From an uncultured Bacteroidales bacterium (GTDB taxonomy: Bacteria > Bacteroidota > Bacteroidia > Bacteroidales > UBA932), in assembly GCA_949300335.1 (NCBI GenBank), contig CASGDV010000108.1:1-45606 (forward strand): a stretch of 45,606 bases of DNA. The letters are read 5' to 3'. The position numbers and the translations under genes are program-made. The notes under the pieces were generated by a model. That model ran no database searches and was not told the origin of the DNA. It worked only from the letters and a program-made list of their open reading frames with translations. Below, piece after piece: positions 25,630 to 33,869 of this stretch. Numbering within the stretch: position 1 is the stretch's first letter; every line of letters starts with the position of its first letter.

Positions 25630-26793
25630 TCATAAATTCTTCCGGTGGCGGTTGATGAAACATCTCTGCATTATGTCCGTCGTGATGATGCCGTATGCCT
25701 CGAGCATGGCTATGTTTGCAGCTATTGTCTTGTAGGGATATCCGGTTTTTTCGGAAATCGAGTCCGCCGTTATTCCCTGCTCCGATCTGATTGCGGAAAG
25801 TATTGCGTGAGTCAGGCTGTTTTCCGTACCGGTTGCCGGGATGTCTGCTGCGGGATTTTCCTGACCTGGAACGGAAGTGCTTTCGTCCGGGATTCCGAGG
25901 CACAGATTTTCGGATATGTCGGAAGGAGAGAGTACTGGTGATGCGGTTTTTTCCTTGATCAGCGCGTTGCATCCGCATGAACAGGCGTCGTCCACCCTGC
26001 CCGGAAGGGCGAATACGTCCCTGTCATATGAGAAGGCCTGCCGTGCTGTTATCAGACTGCCTCCACGGGATTTCGATTCGATGATGACCGTGGCGTCGGA
26101 AAGCCCTGCTATTATGCGGTTTCGCCTTATGAAATTGTATGGTTTAGGGATCGTACCCATGGGATAGTCGGAAATGAGCGCCGATTCAGGGTGTGCTTCT
26201 ATTTTCCCAGCCAGATATTCATTCATGCAGGGATATATCCTGTCTATGCCTGTTGCCATGACGGCGATTGTAGGCATGCCGTTTTCCAATGCCCCGCGAT
26301 GAGCTTCGGCATCCACTCCTGCAGCCAGTCCGCTGACAATCGCAGGGGGGTCTCCGGCCTTCCCGAGGTGCTCCATCAGGATTCCGCACCATTCTTTCCC
26401 GTATCTGGTCATGTTTCTTGTGCCTACTACGGCAAGATGTCTGGTGCGGCGGAACAGTTTTTCCGGGGAGGATGCGCTTCTGATGTATAATCCTACGGGA
26501 GCATCGGGGCATTGTCTAAGCAGAAAGGGATAACATTCATCGGTAATCCCGATGAAATGGTATCCTTTCTTTCCTGTGATTTCCAGTTCCTGCAGGGCCT
26601 TGTCAAGGAATGCTTCGCGGGATGGACGTCCCGCCAGCCTTTCCGTTATGATGGCCGCATCTCCTGAAGGCAAATCGAAAAATGCAGCTGCCGATCCGAG
26701 ATGTTCTATGATGGCCAAGGCTGTTCTTGGCCTGTAGCCGAACATCATGTTGAGGGCGCAGCAGCACGCCCTTTCATGTTTTTCCCCTCTCAT
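25630..26793 (-). CDS. dprA: DNA-processing protein DprA
   Basis: A 387-residue protein that in transformable bacteria binds incoming single-stranded DNA and loads RecA. The N-terminal helical domain (about 1-90) precedes the Rossmann core with HLAVVGTRNMTRYG, IVSGLAAGVDAEAH, NFIRRNRIIAGLSDATVIIE and GSLITARQA. The C-terminal winged-helix domain (about 325-385) has ITADSISEKTGYPYKTIAANIAMLEAYGII. It lies 42 bp after queA, probably in one unit with it. A Cys-rich DACSCGCNALIKE stretch is typical. No other competence genes are visible. Confidence 0.93.
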   Translation of the reverse strand: MRGEKHERACCCALNMMFGYRPRTALAIIEHLGSAAAFFDLPSGDAAIITERLAGRPSREAFLDKALQELEITGKKGYHFIGITDECYPFLLRQCPDAPVGLYIRSASSPEKLFRRTRHLAVVGTRNMTRYGKEWCGILMEHLGKAGDPPAIVSGLAAGVDAEAHRGALENGMPTIAVMATGIDRIYPCMNEYLAGKIEAHPESALISDYPMGTIPKPYNFIRRNRIIAGLSDATVIIESKSRGGSLITARQAFSYDRDVFALPGRVDDACSCGCNALIKEKTASPVLSPSDISENLCLGIPDESTSVPGQENPAADIPATGTENSLTHAILSAIRSEQGITADSISEKTGYPYKTIAANIAMLEAYGIITTDIMQRCFINRHRKNL

Positions 26794-26835
26794 GTCTCTC
26801 TCCTCAAGCCGGATCCGCTCCGGTCTGCGCTGTTT

Positions 26836-27888
26836 TTATTCGGTGATCAGCATCGCATCACCGTATGGTCCGAATTTATAGTCTCCTTTCAATGCAATGT
26901 CATATGCTTTCATAACAAAATCATATCCTCCGAAGGCTGCTACCGACATTAGCATGGTAGAACACGGCAGATGGAAGTTGGATACCATTGCATCCGGTAT
27001 TGCAAATCTGTATGGAGGGAAAATGAATTTGTTGGTCCATCCGTCGAAAGCGTTGAGCTCGTCGTTGGTAGTGACATATGTTTCAAGGCCCCTTATCACG
27101 GTTACTCCGACAGCCAGTATCTTGTGCCCGTGTTTTTTCGCATAGTTCACAATGTCTGCCGTCTCCTGCGGGATTATAAGCCTTTCCGAATCCATCTTGT
27201 GCTTCGACAAGTCCTCCACATCCACTGAACGGAAGTGCCCTATTCCCATATGGGAAGTTATGAAGACTTTGTTGATGTCCTTGAGAATCATACGGTTGAA
27301 AAGCTCCCTGCTGAAATGGAGACCTGCCGCCGGTGCGGAAACGGCCCCTTCCTTCGATGCGAATATTGTCTGGAAATTCTCTTCGTCTTCCTTGGTGACT
27401 TTGGATTTTACACATTTCGGAACAGGCGTTTCACCGAGCCCGAAAAGCGCTTCCTTGAAATCCTCATAATTCCCGTCATACAGGAAACGCAGGGTTCTTC
27501 CCCTTGATGTCGTATTATCTATCACTTCCGCAACCAGACTTTCGTCATCCCCGAAATACAACTTGTTGCCTATCCTGATTTTTCGCGCCGGGTCGACTAT
27601 CACGTCCCATAGTCTCTGCTCCCTGTTCAGTTCCCTTAGAAGGAATACTTCTATGTCGGCTCCGGTCTTTTCCTTGTTGCCGTAAAGCCTTGCCGGAAAT
27701 ACTCTCGTGTCATTCAGAACGAAAGTGTCGCCTTTTTCGAAATAGTCTATGATATCCTTGAAGAGCCGGTGCTCTATTTCCCCTGTCTTTTTATGAAGAA
27801 CCATGAGTTTGCATTCATCACGCCATCTCGGCGGTTCCGATGCGATTTTATCCTGTGTGATGTTGAATTGGAATTGCGAAAGTTTCAT
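26836..27888 (-). CDS. queA: S-adenosylmethionine:tRNA ribosyltransferase-isomerase
   Basis: A 350-residue enzyme transferring the ribose of SAM to 7-aminomethyl-deazaguanine in tRNA to give epoxyqueuosine at the wobble position of GUN-anticodon tRNAs. Family motifs are the N-terminal [29 protein letters not shown], the central [25 protein letters not shown] and [16 protein letters not shown]. Normal length. Downstream dprA follows after 42 bp. A 78-bp leader behind the nudix gene contains a weak AT-rich hairpin. Confidence 0.95.
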   Translation of the reverse strand: MKLSQFQFNITQDKIASEPPRWRDECKLMVLHKKTGEIEHRLFKDIIDYFEKGDTFVLNDTRVFPARLYGNKEKTGADIEVFLLRELNREQRLWDVIVDPARKIRIGNKLYFGDDESLVAEVIDNTTSRGRTLRFLYDGNYEDFKEALFGLGETPVPKCVKSKVTKEDEENFQTIFASKEGAVSAPAAGLHFSRELFNRMILKDINKVFITSHMGIGHFRSVDVEDLSKHKMDSERLIIPQETADIVNYAKKHGHKILAVGVTVIRGLETYVTTNDELNAFDGWTNKFIFPPYRFAIPDAMVSNFHLPCSTMLMSVAAFGGYDFVMKAYDIALKGDYKFGPYGDAMLITE

Positions 27889-27902
27889 TGTCTATTGTTT
27901 AT

Positions 27903-27939
27903 ATCGTAAAATCTTTGTATTAACATCATATTATACGAT
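27903..27939 (-). other. AT-rich hairpin in the queA leader
   Basis: ATCGTAAAAT (27903-27912) and ATTATACGAT (27930-27939) are inverted repeats with one mismatch. Read on the minus strand no T run follows, so it may be a regulator site rather than a terminator of the nudix gene. No -7 box is clear in this spacer. Confidence 0.35.
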
Positions 27940-27966
27940 TTTTTTGTGGATTTGTTTCATGTGAAG

Positions 27967-28578
27967 TCAAATTTTTGCTTCCCTGAAAACTTCGACAATT
28001 GACGGATAGGTCCTGTGCAGGTACGGAGGCAGGCTGGATTTCGCTACCCATGCAGCTTTGGAAATATCTTCTTCCTTCTGCGGTGTCAGATCGACAGGGT
28101 CCGTATATGTCATACGATACCACCATGTATGCTTGAGATGCCATATTCCGTTTCTCCGGTAGCAATGGTCCGTTATGCATATGAGGTCTCCTGCTTCCAG
28201 CTTTTCGATACCGGTTTCCTCCATGACTTCCCTGAGTGCGGTCGTCCTGATGTCTTCGCCTTTTTCCTGATGACCTTTCGGAAGATCCCACAATCCGTTT
28301 CTGTTTATCAGAAGAAAATCCCCCCTTCTGTTCATGACGAGTCCTCCTCCGGCATTTACTTCAAGAAATTCACTGCAGAGTTTCCTGTAAGTCTTTTCTT
28401 CATCATCCGTAGGGATATATATCCTCAGAAGAGAAGTTGAGCTTTCAAACATTTCAACAAGGGATTTTATGCCAAAATTCTCTCCGAACTTGTATTGTAT
28501 GGCATTCGGGTCGGTCAATGACTGTTCATGAGGCGGGCAGATTACGATACTGCGTTTCTCGAAGTAAATTTTATACAT
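27967..28578 (-). CDS. Nudix hydrolase
   Basis: A 203-residue protein with a perfect nudix box GX5EX7REVXEEXG (102-124, starting GHQEKGE and ending REVMEETGI). It therefore hydrolyses a nucleoside diphosphate linked to another group; the substrate is not predictable. It is preceded by an extra N-terminal domain of about 70 residues (YKIYFEKRSIVICPP). A longer frame begins at 28641 but lies upstream of the -7 box at 28626-28619, so ATG 28578 (Met22 of that frame) is chosen. Divergent from pyrE; queA follows. Confidence 0.88.
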   Translation of the reverse strand: MYKIYFEKRSIVICPPHEQSLTDPNAIQYKFGENFGIKSLVEMFESSTSLLRIYIPTDDEEKTYRKLCSEFLEVNAGGGLVMNRRGDFLLINRNGLWDLPKGHQEKGEDIRTTALREVMEETGIEKLEAGDLICITDHCYRRNGIWHLKHTWWYRMTYTDPVDLTPQKEEDISKAAWVAKSSLPPYLHRTYPSIVEVFREAKI

Positions 28579-28596
28579 TTGTAACTTAAAAATTCT

Positions 28597-28626
28597 TATC
28601 TTTGCAGGAATTCGGGAGCAAAGATA
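28597..28626. promoter_or_regulatory. Symmetric face-to-face promoter of pyrE and the nudix gene
   Basis: TATCTTTGC (28597-28605, plus) and GCAAAGATA (28618-28626, reading as TATCTTTGC on minus) are identical -7 elements pointing at each other, 12 bp apart. The expected start sites for the two directions nearly coincide (about 28611/28612), so RNA polymerase could occupy only one direction at a time. For the minus direction a TTG lies at 28651-28649 (22-bp spacing); the plus -33 is not clear. Confidence 0.65.
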
Positions 28627-28677
28627 CTCAGAAGAATTCACATTATTGCAAATGAAAAAATCAAATATAAATTTACT

Positions 28678-29316
28678 ATGGAATCAATAGAAAGAACTGT
28701 AGCGAAGTCTCTGATGGATATCAAGGCTGTGTTGTTGAGACCGGAGAAGCCGTTTACATGGGCATCCGGATGGTTGTCTCCGATATATTGCGACAACAGG
28801 AGGATCCTTTCATATCCTGAACTAAGGGAGCAGGTCTGCCGCTGGATGGCCGACAATATCGTGAGGAGATATCCGGATGTCGACGTTATTGCAGGCGTTG
28901 CAACCGGAGCTATCGCTCATGGAATGCTGATTGCGCATTTCCTGAAGAAACCGTTCATTTATGTGAGACCGACGCCGAAGGGCCATGGGACAGGTTCGCA
29001 GATCGAAGGGTGTTTCGAACCGGGAGCCAAGGTGGTTGTTGTCGAGGACCTGATTTCCACGGGAAAGAGCAGCCTTGCTGCTGTATCGGCATTGCAGAAG
29101 GCCGGGGTCGATGTGCTGGGCATGACTGCCATATTTTCATATAATTTCACTCAGGCTCGGAGGGCTTTCGAAAATGCCAACATCGAATTGAATACCCTTA
29201 CGAATTATGATACGCTCATTGAAGTGGCTCATGAAACCGGATATATCAAGGAGGAGGATCTCGGACTGCTCAGGGAGTGGAGGTTCTCTCCGTCTACATG
29301 GGGACGCGAAAAATGA
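28678..29316 (+). CDS. pyrE: Orotate phosphoribosyltransferase
   Basis: A 212-residue enzyme that joins orotate to PRPP to give OMP in pyrimidine synthesis. The PRPP loop VVEDLISTGKSS is at about 121-132. The substrate loop region is IYVRPTPKGHGTGSQIEG, and the N-terminal TWASGWLSPIYCDNRRILSYP binds the base. Length is normal. It is first of a four-gene plus-strand run with the SRPBCC, rsmF-like and TPR genes. Confidence 0.95.
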   Translation: MESIERTVAKSLMDIKAVLLRPEKPFTWASGWLSPIYCDNRRILSYPELREQVCRWMADNIVRRYPDVDVIAGVATGAIAHGMLIAHFLKKPFIYVRPTPKGHGTGSQIEGCFEPGAKVVVVEDLISTGKSSLAAVSALQKAGVDVLGMTAIFSYNFTQARRAFENANIELNTLTNYDTLIEVAHETGYIKEEDLGLLREWRFSPSTWGREK

Positions 29317-29322
29317 CATGTT

Positions 29323-29754
29323 ATGGCAACGGAAATAAAGAGTAAGCACAGCATCGTTTCCAAGGAACCCCATGTCCTTTATATGGCTTTTGTGGACATG
29401 AGGAATTTCCTTCAGTTCCTGCCTGAAGACAAGAAGAAGGATGTTGCCGCCGATTATGATACGCTCAAGGCTACAGTGTCCGGATTCAATGTCGGGGTCA
29501 AGGTTGCCGAGAGAATACCTTATTCGAGGATAGATTATGTTGATGACGGAGCTCCGTTTTCATTTTCGCTGTCATTGTTTTTTGATCCGGCTTCCGAAAC
29601 GGGCAAGACCGATTTCCATATTGAACTGAAGGCTGAGCTTAATTTCATGATGAAAATGATGATCGGCTCGAAGCTTCAGGAGGCTTTGGACAAAATGGCC
29701 GACGGACTGGCGGCAGCCTCCGAAGGACGGGTTCCCGAAGATTTCAAATTTTGA
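29323..29754 (+). CDS. SRPBCC-fold (START/polyketide cyclase-like) protein
   Basis: A 143-residue protein with the SRPBCC pattern: an N-terminal strand (IKSKHSIVSKEPHVLYMAFVDMRNFLQFLP), a curved sheet with SFSLSLFFDPASETGKTDFHIELKAELN, and a long C-terminal helix (FMMKMMIGSKLQEALDKMADGLAAA). It binds a hydrophobic ligand in related proteins; the ligand here is unknown. It is 6 bp after pyrE, and its stop overlaps the ATG of the next gene. Confidence 0.75.
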   Translation: MATEIKSKHSIVSKEPHVLYMAFVDMRNFLQFLPEDKKKDVAADYDTLKATVSGFNVGVKVAERIPYSRIDYVDDGAPFSFSLSLFFDPASETGKTDFHIELKAELNFMMKMMIGSKLQEALDKMADGLAAASEGRVPEDFKF

Positions 29755-31193
29755 TGGATACACGGACATACGGGATTTTCAAGTCATACTTGGAAGAGGC
29801 GATAGGGCAGCAAAATGCCTCTGTCGCTTTTTCTGCTTTTGACGGACCGGGGAGTGTGTCCGTACGTATGAATCCATGGAAAACGGATGAAGCCGGACCT
29901 GTATTCATGCCAGGGAGGGATTTGAGAAAGGTGGCGTGGAATGAATACGGATATTTTCTTCCCGAAAGACCGGTGTTCACGCTTGACCCATGTTTCCATG
30001 CTGGGGCATATTATGTCCAGGATTCATCTTCGATGTTTGTCGGCTTTGTCCTGGATTATCTTCTCGGCAAGATGCCTTTGGCCGGATATGGCCCGGGAAG
30101 ACCTGTCAGGGTATTGGACCTGTGTGCCGCTCCCGGCGGGAAGACGACAGATGCATCGTCAATATTGCGCAGGCGTTTCTCGGACGGTTATGTGCTGGTT
30201 TCCAATGAGGTCATGAACGGAAGGGCCGGTGTACTTGCTGAAAATGTTGCCTTGTGGGGGGACCCAAATGTGGTTGTGACATCGGCGGATCCTGCAGCAT
30301 TTTCATGTATCGATGGTTATTTCGATATTATAATTGCAGATGTTCCATGTTCCGGGGAAGGTATGTTCAGGAAAGATCCGGACGCGGCTGGACAATGGTC
30401 TCCGGAGCTTGTCTCGACTTGTCAGGCAAGGCAGCGCAGGATAGTGGCGGATGTCTGGCCTGCATTGAGAAAAGGCGGGATTTTCATTTATTCGACATGT
30501 ACTTTCAACAGATATGAAAATGACCTGAATGTGAAATGGATTGCCGGCAATCTTGGGGCGTCCTGTCTGTTCTGTTCCGATGACGCCGGGATGGAATGCG
30601 GTGAAGGATGTGACGGCGTTCTGAAGACGGAATGCGGTTTCAGTCTGGTACCGGGACTTGTTGAAGGTGAAGGGCAGTATTGCAGTGCCCTGGTAAAGGA
30701 TGGCCATTGGGAGGCTGACGGAAAAAATGGGCGCAGGGAATTGCGTAAGGCGTGTCAGCCGCCTCGTATGAAAGTCGATTTGTCTTCTTACGTGTCGGGA
30801 AATGTCATTCTCGGCTGCAAGGGGGAACTGATCAAGGCTCTGCCGGAAGCGGTTGTTTCGGACCTTGCGTATTTGGAAAGTAAATTGCGCGTCCTGTCAT
30901 CCGGCTGTGCCGTCGGGATGGTCAAGGGACATGATTTTGTGCCGGATCCGGACCTTGCCCTTTCGATGGTTTTCAGGAGAGATTCCTTTGAAAAGGTAGA
31001 TGCAGATACGGATACGGCATTGAAATACCTGCATCATGATGCGCTTGTGTTCAGGGATCCTCCGAAAGGGATACTTACGGTGTGTTATCGGGGACTGCCT
31101 CTGGGCTTTGTCAAGAACCTGGGAAACAGGACTAATATAATACACCCTGTTGGACGCAGGATAAGACTGGATATCAAAAAGGTGTCCGGATAG
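29754..31193 (+). CDS. RsmF-like 16S rRNA (cytosine-C5) methyltransferase
   Basis: A 479-residue RsmB/RsmF-type enzyme using SAM. The SAM-binding motif is VLDLCAAPGGKTTDASSI (about 120-137), motif IV has the release Cys199 in DVPCSGEGMFRKD, and motif VI has the nucleophile Cys249 in YSTCTFNRYEN. The GEGMFRKD signature and the C-terminal RNA-binding domain (residues about 360-479, ending VKNLGNRTNIIHPVGRRIRL) point to RsmF, which methylates C1407 in E. coli. ATG 29754 overlaps the SRPBCC stop by one base. Confidence 0.88.
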   Translation: MDTRTYGIFKSYLEEAIGQQNASVAFSAFDGPGSVSVRMNPWKTDEAGPVFMPGRDLRKVAWNEYGYFLPERPVFTLDPCFHAGAYYVQDSSSMFVGFVLDYLLGKMPLAGYGPGRPVRVLDLCAAPGGKTTDASSILRRRFSDGYVLVSNEVMNGRAGVLAENVALWGDPNVVVTSADPAAFSCIDGYFDIIIADVPCSGEGMFRKDPDAAGQWSPELVSTCQARQRRIVADVWPALRKGGIFIYSTCTFNRYENDLNVKWIAGNLGASCLFCSDDAGMECGEGCDGVLKTECGFSLVPGLVEGEGQYCSALVKDGHWEADGKNGRRELRKACQPPRMKVDLSSYVSGNVILGCKGELIKALPEAVVSDLAYLESKLRVLSSGCAVGMVKGHDFVPDPDLALSMVFRRDSFEKVDADTDTALKYLHHDALVFRDPPKGILTVCYRGLPLGFVKNLGNRTNIIHPVGRRIRLDIKKVSG

Positions 31194-31217
31194 GTTTTCA
31201 AGAAAAGGATTGTTATT

Positions 31218-32132
31218 ATGAAAAGGATATTGTATTCGTTTTTTCTGGTATTTTTTCCCCTGGCTTCTTCCGCTCAGGGAAATTATGAGAGCAGATATGA
31301 TCTGATAGTTTCTAAACTCGGATATGACGGTGTCGGAGTGGAAACCTTGCTCAACAATTGGGAAAAGGAAGATTCAACCAATATAAAGATGCTTGCCGGC
31401 AAGTTTAATTATTATTTCACGAAGTCGCAGAAAGTGGAGATTGTGCCTAAGCCGCTCAAGAAATTTCTTGGTGAGGAGCCGATTGTCACCTTGAAGGATT
31501 CTACTGGAAATGATGTTAATTACTTTCAGGAGGTGATGTTCGATGATGAACTTTATGGCAGTGCGGCAAGCTACCTTGAAAAGATTCTGAAACTGTATCC
31601 GGAAAGGCTGGATATGAAATTTCTCAAGGCCGCTTCTCTCATTGCATATGAAAAGGACAGTCCGGATATGGCCCTTGCCTGTCTGGCCGATCTTGCTGAC
31701 AGCTATTATGCTGATAAGAATGTGGAATGGGAGTATCCCGGGGAGGAAGTGGATGACGTGGTTTTCGAGTCCGCCATGCAGGAATATTGCTATATGTTCT
31801 TCAATATGGGCTTGTATGAGGCATTCCGCACAATGTCGGAGAAAATGCTGGAACATGTAGGGAAAAAAAGCCCGGTCTTTCTTGCAAACATGGGCTCTTA
31901 TTTTCTTGTTGCCGGGGCCGACTACAAAAAAGCCATGTCATATTACAGGAAGGTTCTCAAAATCAAGCCGGATGATTATTCTGCAATTAAGAACATGATT
32001 CTGATTGCCAGAAAGACAAAAGATATTAAACTGGAGAAGAAATATCTTCCTCTTCTGGCCGAATATGGAACGGATTCTGAAAAACTGGCTGCTAAAAGCA
32101 GGCTGGAAGCTCTGGAACTCGGGAAGAAATGA
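31218..32132 (+). CDS. Exported TPR-containing protein
   Basis: A 304-residue protein with a signal peptide (ILYSFFLVFFPLASSAQG). TPR-like helical repeats are seen at about 120-150 (AASYLEKILKLYPERLDMKFLKAA) and 230-265 (AMSYYRKVLKIKPDDYSAIKN). It is a periplasmic scaffold of unknown partner. Last gene of the pyrE run; its stop is a single base from the end of the convergent transporter gene, leaving no room for a terminator. Confidence 0.75.
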   Translation: MKRILYSFFLVFFPLASSAQGNYESRYDLIVSKLGYDGVGVETLLNNWEKEDSTNIKMLAGKFNYYFTKSQKVEIVPKPLKKFLGEEPIVTLKDSTGNDVNYFQEVMFDDELYGSAASYLEKILKLYPERLDMKFLKAASLIAYEKDSPDMALACLADLADSYYADKNVEWEYPGEEVDDVVFESAMQEYCYMFFNMGLYEAFRTMSEKMLEHVGKKSPVFLANMGSYFLVAGADYKKAMSYYRKVLKIKPDDYSAIKNMILIARKTKDIKLEKKYLPLLAEYGTDSEKLAAKSRLEALELGKK

Positions 32133-32133
32133 A

Positions 32134-33111
32134 TTATTTTCCGTTTCTTTTGCGCATCCTGTATAGTTGCCAGGAGTTGAATGCATTGTGCCACAGGCTG
32201 TAGAATCCTCCGGCCATGGATGTTACAGGTGTCATGAATGTATAGCCCATCCATATTGCGAAGACGGTGTTTTTCTGTCCAAGCGCCTGTCCCGCTGTTA
32301 TTTTTTCCCCGAATCGTTTTCCAATATGCTTCCCGCAGAGAAACTGCACAAGGCAGCAAGCAAGCGATATGGCTGCTATCATGGCGAAATATGCGGGCGA
32401 CAGGTGTGTGTCGTACATTGTCTTTACTGTCATAGCTATTGCGAGTGAAAGCGATATTCCCCATATGTAGAAAGGCAGGTCTGCAAATTTTATTATGAAC
32501 CTGTGGAATTTCGGAAGCATATATCTGACTATCCATGCCAGCAGACAGGGAAGTATGAGCAGGGGAAATACCTTGGCAACAATCAGCGAAAATGCCGTAA
32601 TGAATGAGATTCCTTCGGACGGATGTACCATCGGCACAGTTATAGGTATGATGATGGAGGCCGTAAGGTTTATCAATATCGTGTAGGTGGTGATTCCGGC
32701 CATGTCGCCGCCCAATTTACCCGTAACCACTGCAGCCGCTGTGGCCGTAGGGCATATAAGGCATATCATTGCACATTCCAGAAGAATCCTGGAATCGCAG
32801 TTTGCGGGTATCATCATAGCACCGGCAGCAAAAACGAGGAATGAAAGGCACTGGAATGCAAGAAGACGCATGTGCCATCTGTGCGGACGCATTTCCTTTG
32901 GCTCGATCCGGCAGAATGTCAGGAAAAGCATCAGAAAAATCAGAAAAGGCTGTATAACCGAGACGAATCCGGCCAATGCCGGTCCTGCGGGATGAAGAAA
33001 ACCGCAATAGTGATATCCTACATAGGACAGGGCACCGGCTGCCATTGCAATGGGCAGCATCCAGTTCTTGAAAAAGGTCTTTGCCGACCTCAGACTACCG
33101 GTTATCTTCAT
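32134..33111 (-). CDS. BASS-family (bile acid:Na+ symporter-like) transporter
   Basis: A 325-residue membrane protein with eight to ten helices. The Asn/Thr/Pro-rich crossover segments typical of the BASS fold are present (LICPTATAAAVVTGKLGG in the first half, GQALGQKNTVFAIWMGYTFMTP in the second). Substrates of the family range from bile acids to small organic acids and arsenite; the one here is unknown. It overlaps the YczE-like gene by 17 bp and is probably cotranscribed with it. Confidence 0.75.
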   Translation of the reverse strand: MKITGSLRSAKTFFKNWMLPIAMAAGALSYVGYHYCGFLHPAGPALAGFVSVIQPFLIFLMLFLTFCRIEPKEMRPHRWHMRLLAFQCLSFLVFAAGAMMIPANCDSRILLECAMICLICPTATAAAVVTGKLGGDMAGITTYTILINLTASIIIPITVPMVHPSEGISFITAFSLIVAKVFPLLILPCLLAWIVRYMLPKFHRFIIKFADLPFYIWGISLSLAIAMTVKTMYDTHLSPAYFAMIAAISLACCLVQFLCGKHIGKRFGEKITAGQALGQKNTVFAIWMGYTFMTPVTSMAGGFYSLWHNAFNSWQLYRMRKRNGK

Positions 33112-33781
33112 ATTTTTCCAGATATTTTCCGAATGTGCGTTCCGTGTACGGGTCTATGAATTTCATCAGGTATCCTGTGAGTATGGCGGATACAAGAGTA
33201 CCTTCACGTATTACTGTAAGCTCGCCTTTGCCTAGAAGGTTTCCGAATAAAATCAATGAAGCCAGTGCGGATATGATGACAAGTCCGGAATCGAAAAATA
33301 TTTTTACATTCCTGAATTTGCATCCGCTGATGTCGGCAATTGTAGCTGTCGTCATTTCTCCCGCCAGCATCCATGCACGGGCTCTGACCTCGATACTGAT
33401 GCCTACTGCCGTTATTCCGCATGACAGGAGCATCAGTACGAATTTCCATATATACGAGCCGGCTTCAATCCATCCGACCGCCCATAAAGTGAGATCCGTG
33501 AACAAACCGAAAACTGCGGCAGCTGCAATCTGCAACAGATATTCGGGGCGGAATTTTTTCCGCAGCATAATGACCTGACTTATGATGAATACAAGATGCA
33601 TCAGGGCCGTGTACTGTCCCATAGTGAGTCCTCCCCACAGACTAAGTACGTATGGAGGGCATGAAATAGGCGATGTGCCCAGGTCCGATTTGACGGATAG
33701 GGCAACACCGGCGGCAACAAGCAGAAGTCCGAATGTTGCTGTCGAGTATCTTGCCAAAATTCCTTTTACTTTCCGATTCAT
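33095..33781 (-). CDS. YczE/YitT-like integral membrane protein
   Basis: A 228-residue membrane protein with about five helices. It starts with FGLLLVAAGVALSVKSDLGTSPISCPPYVLS, a sequence typical of the YczE-like family, and has the loop VRARAWMLAGEMTTATIADISG. Function unknown. A longer frame begins with TTG at 33820, which overlaps the candidate -7 box (33825-33818), so ATG 33781 (MNRKVKG) is taken. Upstream of, and overlapping, the BASS transporter gene; divergent from the lolC/E-type gene. Confidence 0.72.
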   Translation of the reverse strand: MNRKVKGILARYSTATFGLLLVAAGVALSVKSDLGTSPISCPPYVLSLWGGLTMGQYTALMHLVFIISQVIMLRKKFRPEYLLQIAAAAVFGLFTDLTLWAVGWIEAGSYIWKFVLMLLSCGITAVGISIEVRARAWMLAGEMTTATIADISGCKFRNVKIFFDSGLVIISALASLILFGNLLGKGELTVIREGTLVSAILTGYLMKFIDPYTERTFGKYLEKYEDNR

Positions 33782-33817
33782 GGTCCGAAATGTTATTCTA
33801 AGGTACCGTTCAAGTGG

Positions 33818-33825
33818 CAAAGATG
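33818..33825 (-). promoter_or_regulatory. -7 element of the YczE-like gene (CATCTTTG)
   Basis: One mismatch to TAnnTTTG. It lies 36 bp before ATG 33781 and back-to-back with the plus-strand -7 box at 33837. Confidence 0.4.
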
Positions 33826-33836
33826 CATATTTTTTT

Positions 33837-33844
33837 TAATTTTG
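33837..33844 (+). promoter_or_regulatory. -7 element of the LolC/E-type gene (TAATTTTG)
   Basis: An exact TAnnTTTG match 25 bp before ATG 33870. The -33 region has no clear TTG. Confidence 0.5.
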
Positions 33845-33869
33845 CAGACTCCAAATGTCAAAATGAACT

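Noticed and set aside
27889-27966. preQ1 riboswitch ahead of queA
   Set aside because: The hairpin is AT-rich with an 17-base loop; I do not see the C-rich loop and A-rich tail of preQ1 aptamers.
28579-28641. Longer N-terminus of the nudix protein starting at 28641
   Set aside because: It would be translated from DNA lying upstream of the -7 box, so it is not in the transcript from that promoter.
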